From IMG/VR virus record IMGVR_UViG_3300046028_003142, positions 1 through 34,458 of that record: a stretch of 34,458 nucleotides of DNA; one strand, 5' to 3'. Position numbers and translations under genes: made by a program. The stretch's first letter is position 1. Each line of letters starts with the position of its first letter. Positions 31,943 through 34,458 of this stretch are shown here, piece by piece. The DNA comes from a virus. The notes below the pieces were generated by a model. The model worked only from the letters and a program-made list of their open reading frames with translations, was not told the origin of the DNA and made no database searches.

Positions 31943-34458
31943 TTAGATTCCTATTAAAGAATAATTTATAGATTTGTAACCATTGCTTTCAATTTTTACT
32001 GCATTTGGATATAGTTTTTCCACATCTTGTGCCATAAATCCTAAATACCTACCGTGCCCTGCAATACCTTTAAATTGTTTCTTATATTCGAATTCATATA
32101 ACCTTAACCCGTTAGGTAATTTTTTCTTAAATCTAATATTTTCCTTCATTCGTTCATCTGAAAATAAGCGCCTAATGCCTTTCCAAATATATTGTCCAAT
32201 TTTTACCACAGCATATGTAAGAGCAACAACCGCAACTACTTGAATAAATGGGCCTGCCGCATATAATGCAGATGTTATGGAAGCTGTACTACTTGCTATG
32301 GCCGCAGATGCTGTTCCTAAAATAGGTATACCTGTAGTTGCTGCTGCAAGACTAGAAGCCCCTGCTGCCAACGACCCCCAAGTTGCAGTAACTAACCCCG
32401 ACGTAATAAGCCCAACACCTGTAGATACCCCTGAAAACGTAGCACTAAATGTTTGATTAAAAATATTTGCTAAAGAATTTGCAATTAACGTAGACCCTTC
32501 CGATATTGCTCCCCATGCCGCAGGACCAAACACAGATTGTCCAACCGCGGATACTATACCTCCGCTTCCTGTCAATGAAGAAGAACCGTTTGCCAATCCA
32601 TATATCCAATCTATACCGCCTGTTACAGCTCGATACGGCCACGATACCATCTTTAAGAAACCATCCATAGTTGTGAATGTTTGTACTACAGTATATCCTA
32701 ACGTCCTTGCACTTTCCCATACTACTGCAAGAGTCGATTCACTTAACCAAGATGCACCTTTAAAATACTCATATAAACCATATAAAGCGGCACCTGTCAA
32801 TAACATATTAACCGAAAAACTATTACTTTTAGAAATTTTAGCTCTACCTTTACCATCATCTATGCCACCAGGATTAACTGAGATAGTAGAATTTGCTTCT
32901 AAATTGGACACATAAATTTCTTCTACATATTTTTTTGTTATGATATCATTAAATAAGAAAACATCTGTATCTTGAACTAATTGCATATCAATATTTGAAG
33001 AATCAAACCCCGGATAACACTCTCCAGTATCATTATCTAATACACAAGTAAAATACCCCGATGCTAAATCCGCAGTATTGAAGTCATCAAAGTTTTCAAC
33101 CAAAATACCAGATTTTAATAGTTCCGTTTCTTGATCTTCATCTAAAATTATAGACTTTAAAATTGAAAGTTCTGCAGTTTGCAATTTAACAGTTCTATCT
33201 AAGTCTATTGCCAAGTTTTCCAATTTAGCAATATCTCTCATAGTGAATCGTTTATTGTCCTCATATGTTATTTTAACATCAAACCCGTTAATGGCATACG
33301 GAGGAATATCTAATGTTGCAATTGATAATTTTGTTAAATCTGAATTATCCTCACTTGCTTCCGGATTTACTGATTCTTTACCCACTTCAACATAAAATTT
33401 ATCATACGGTGAAGTAAAATTTTGACGAGTATTAGTTACATAAATTCTATCTTTTCTTCCTATAAAATACGTTACATCGACTTCAGTTGTTATAGTTGAA
33501 TTTGGAATAATTGCGGTATCAAAGTTTTGATATTTTGACCCATCCACGCGCCTTGGTCTAAAATCTAAACAATCTCTAAGATTATATGTTTTTGCATCTA
33601 CCACAGATCTATATACAGGAATACTGCTATAAAAATTTGCAGGATATGATTCTACTGTAACAGGTCCTTCGCCAGTATGCTGAAAATAACTTACAACAGT
33701 TAAAACTTGGCCTGGTGGCAACGCCTCTATATCTCGATTCACATATGTTATTGTACCATGATCGTAGAACTGATCTCGTTGACCATTATCTAAATTGTAG
33801 TCTCTTGCGGGTTCCTGTTGCATTAGTATCCAGGTCTGCGAATCTGTTGGAGCCACATTTGTTGATGGTGCAATAGCTTTATACACCGCAGAGCCATATA
33901 CTATAAGATCATCATACGTATATGACGTTGTAGAATTCCATTGCCCCTGATACTTAAAAGATAACCCATCATAGAAAGGACTGTTATTATCTTTTTCTAA
34001 AAAAGTTTTAGAACTTGTTCGTGTTCTAGCATAATCTGTAGTACCGAAAGACGGAGCTAGTACAAACGCTTCTTTTATTGCATTAATTGCATTAATTGGA
34101 TTAATGTTGCCACCCGCAGCTATCCATCTATTATACCAAAACGCTACACCTTCCGTATCCGGTTCTCTGTATAATCCATAGAAAGGCGTTGCTGGAATAC
34201 CAAAGTTTCCTAATAATGCGTTAGTTTCATATAATTGCGCTGAAATATATCTTCCATCTGCTTCGGGTATTCCAAATTCGGTTGCCCAATCTGCCCATGA
34301 GGTATTCGAAATATTGTCAATTTTATAAACACCATTAAACGACACAATATCCGAAACGCCTAATGAGAACGGTAGTTCTGCTAATGATACGTTTGTAATT
34401 ACTGCTTGATTTTCAACTAATGTTTTAGTTCTGGGGACTACATCATCGTTTTCTATCC
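31943..34458 (-). CDS. DUF4815-like baseplate/fibre protein with S74 chaperone, 5' end missing
   Basis: The frame is open past a GTG at 34345 to the window edge (reading ...RTKTLVENQAVITNVSLAEL), so the true start lies outside; 837 codons are visible. Near the visible start, FYGLYREPDTEGVAFWYNRW looks like a DUF4214 unit. PVYRSVVDAKTYNLRDCLDF then RPRRVDG is a DUF4815 hallmark. A roughly 150-residue Ala/Gly/Ser-rich hydrophobic stretch follows, with a possible membrane-type helix (IQVVAVVALTYAVVKIGQYI). The last 72 residues (31943-32161) are an intramolecular chaperone of peptidase family S74: SDERMKENI, NGLRLYEFEYK, GFMAQDVEKLYPNAV. In that family the Ser-Asp pair cuts the chaperone off after trimer folding. 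Confidence 0.8.
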   Translation of the reverse strand, partial: IENDDVVPRTKTLVENQAVITNVSLAELPFSLGVSDIVSFNGVYKIDNISNTSWADWATEFGIPEADGRYISAQLYETNALLGNFGIPATPFYGLYREPDTEGVAFWYNRWIAAGGNINPINAINAIKEAFVLAPSFGTTDYARTRTSSKTFLEKDNNSPFYDGLSFKYQGQWNSTTSYTYDDLIVYGSAVYKAIAPSTNVAPTDSQTWILMQQEPARDYNLDNGQRDQFYDHGTITYVNRDIEALPPGQVLTVVSYFQHTGEGPVTVESYPANFYSSIPVYRSVVDAKTYNLRDCLDFRPRRVDGSKYQNFDTAIIPNSTITTEVDVTYFIGRKDRIYVTNTRQNFTSPYDKFYVEVGKESVNPEASEDNSDLTKLSIATLDIPPYAINGFDVKITYEDNKRFTMRDIAKLENLAIDLDRTVKLQTAELSILKSIILDEDQETELLKSGILVENFDDFNTADLASGYFTCVLDNDTGECYPGFDSSNIDMQLVQDTDVFLFNDIITKKYVEEIYVSNLEANSTISVNPGGIDDGKGRAKISKSNSFSVNMLLTGAALYGLYEYFKGASWLSESTLAVVWESARTLGYTVVQTFTTMDGFLKMVSWPYRAVTGGIDWIYGLANGSSSLTGSGGIVSAVGQSVFGPAAWGAISEGSTLIANSLANIFNQTFSATFSGVSTGVGLITSGLVTATWGSLAAGASSLAAATTGIPILGTASAAIASSTASITSALYAAGPFIQVVAVVALTYAVVKIGQYIWKGIRRLFSDERMKENIRFKKKLPNGLRLYEFEYKKQFKGIAGHGRYLGFMAQDVEKLYPNAVKIESNGYKSINYSLIGI
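31963..31970 (-). promoter_or_regulatory. Possible variant late promoter for the baseplate gene
   Basis: TATAAATT on the coding strand, 23 nt upstream of ATG 31939, inside the last codons of the preceding gene. It is the same 7/8 variant seen before gp23. In AT-rich coding sequence this can arise by chance. Confidence 0.35.

Noticed and set aside
1-34458. tRNA genes, integrase, attachment sites or insertion sequences
   Set aside because: None seen by eye; intergenic spaces are mostly under 110 nt and show no cloverleaf or transposase.

Overview
The window is a 34 kb piece of a T4-like myophage genome, AT-rich throughout, with every supported gene on the minus strand, so transcription runs from high to low coordinates. 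Gene content and order (fibres, 13, 14, 15, 16, 17, 18, 19, 20, small core genes, 21, 22, 23, a gp3-like gene, uvsY, uvsW, an Sm-like gene, 55) match the cyanophage/pelagiphage-like aquatic branch of T4 relatives more than coliphage T4 itself. The host cannot be fixed from this window. There are no photosynthesis genes, and a few modules look proteobacterial (a lambda K-type NlpC/P60 protein and a repeat of the kind seen in secreted bacterial proteins).

Layout along transcription: (1) 34458-23155 holds baseplate and fibre genes: a DUF4815-like protein with a C-terminal S74 chaperone that runs off the right edge, its companion baseplate protein, a small coiled-coil protein, a decapeptide-repeat fibre, an NlpC/P60 tail peptidase, five structural genes of unknown role, a collagen-like protein and a collagen/YadA-head fibre. 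(2) 23162-8253 is the head-neck-tail block: gp13, gp14, gp15, gp16/gp17 terminase, gp18 sheath with a large repeat insertion, gp19 tube, gp20 portal, three prohead or virion genes, gp21 protease, gp22 scaffold and gp23 capsid. (3) 8148-3693 holds a gp3-like tail terminator, a GT-A glycosyltransferase, UvsY, UvsW, an Sm-like protein and the late sigma factor gp55. (4) 3654-1 is an accessory island: QueE, a guanine-type phosphoribosyltransferase, FolE, a DexA-like exonuclease and a GT-B glycosyltransferase cut by the left edge.

The gp55-type late promoter octamer TATAAATA occurs exactly, on the coding strand, 23-62 nt upstream of the gp3-like gene, gp22, gp18 and folE. A 7/8 variant, TATAAATT, precedes gp23 and the 30203 baseplate gene. 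A strong intrinsic terminator follows gp23. Most other genes are packed with 1-20 nt gaps or stop/start overlaps, so they are probably co-transcribed.

The most unusual items are: a 27-nt imperfect direct repeat of the gp13 start flanking the two collagen fibre genes, which looks like the scar of a cassette insertion; a QueE whose Fe-S cysteine motif is split by about 36 residues; a guanine-type PRTase inside that 7-deazaguanine cluster; a folE late transcript predicted to begin with a hairpin; and a sheath protein carrying seven roughly 40-residue repeats.
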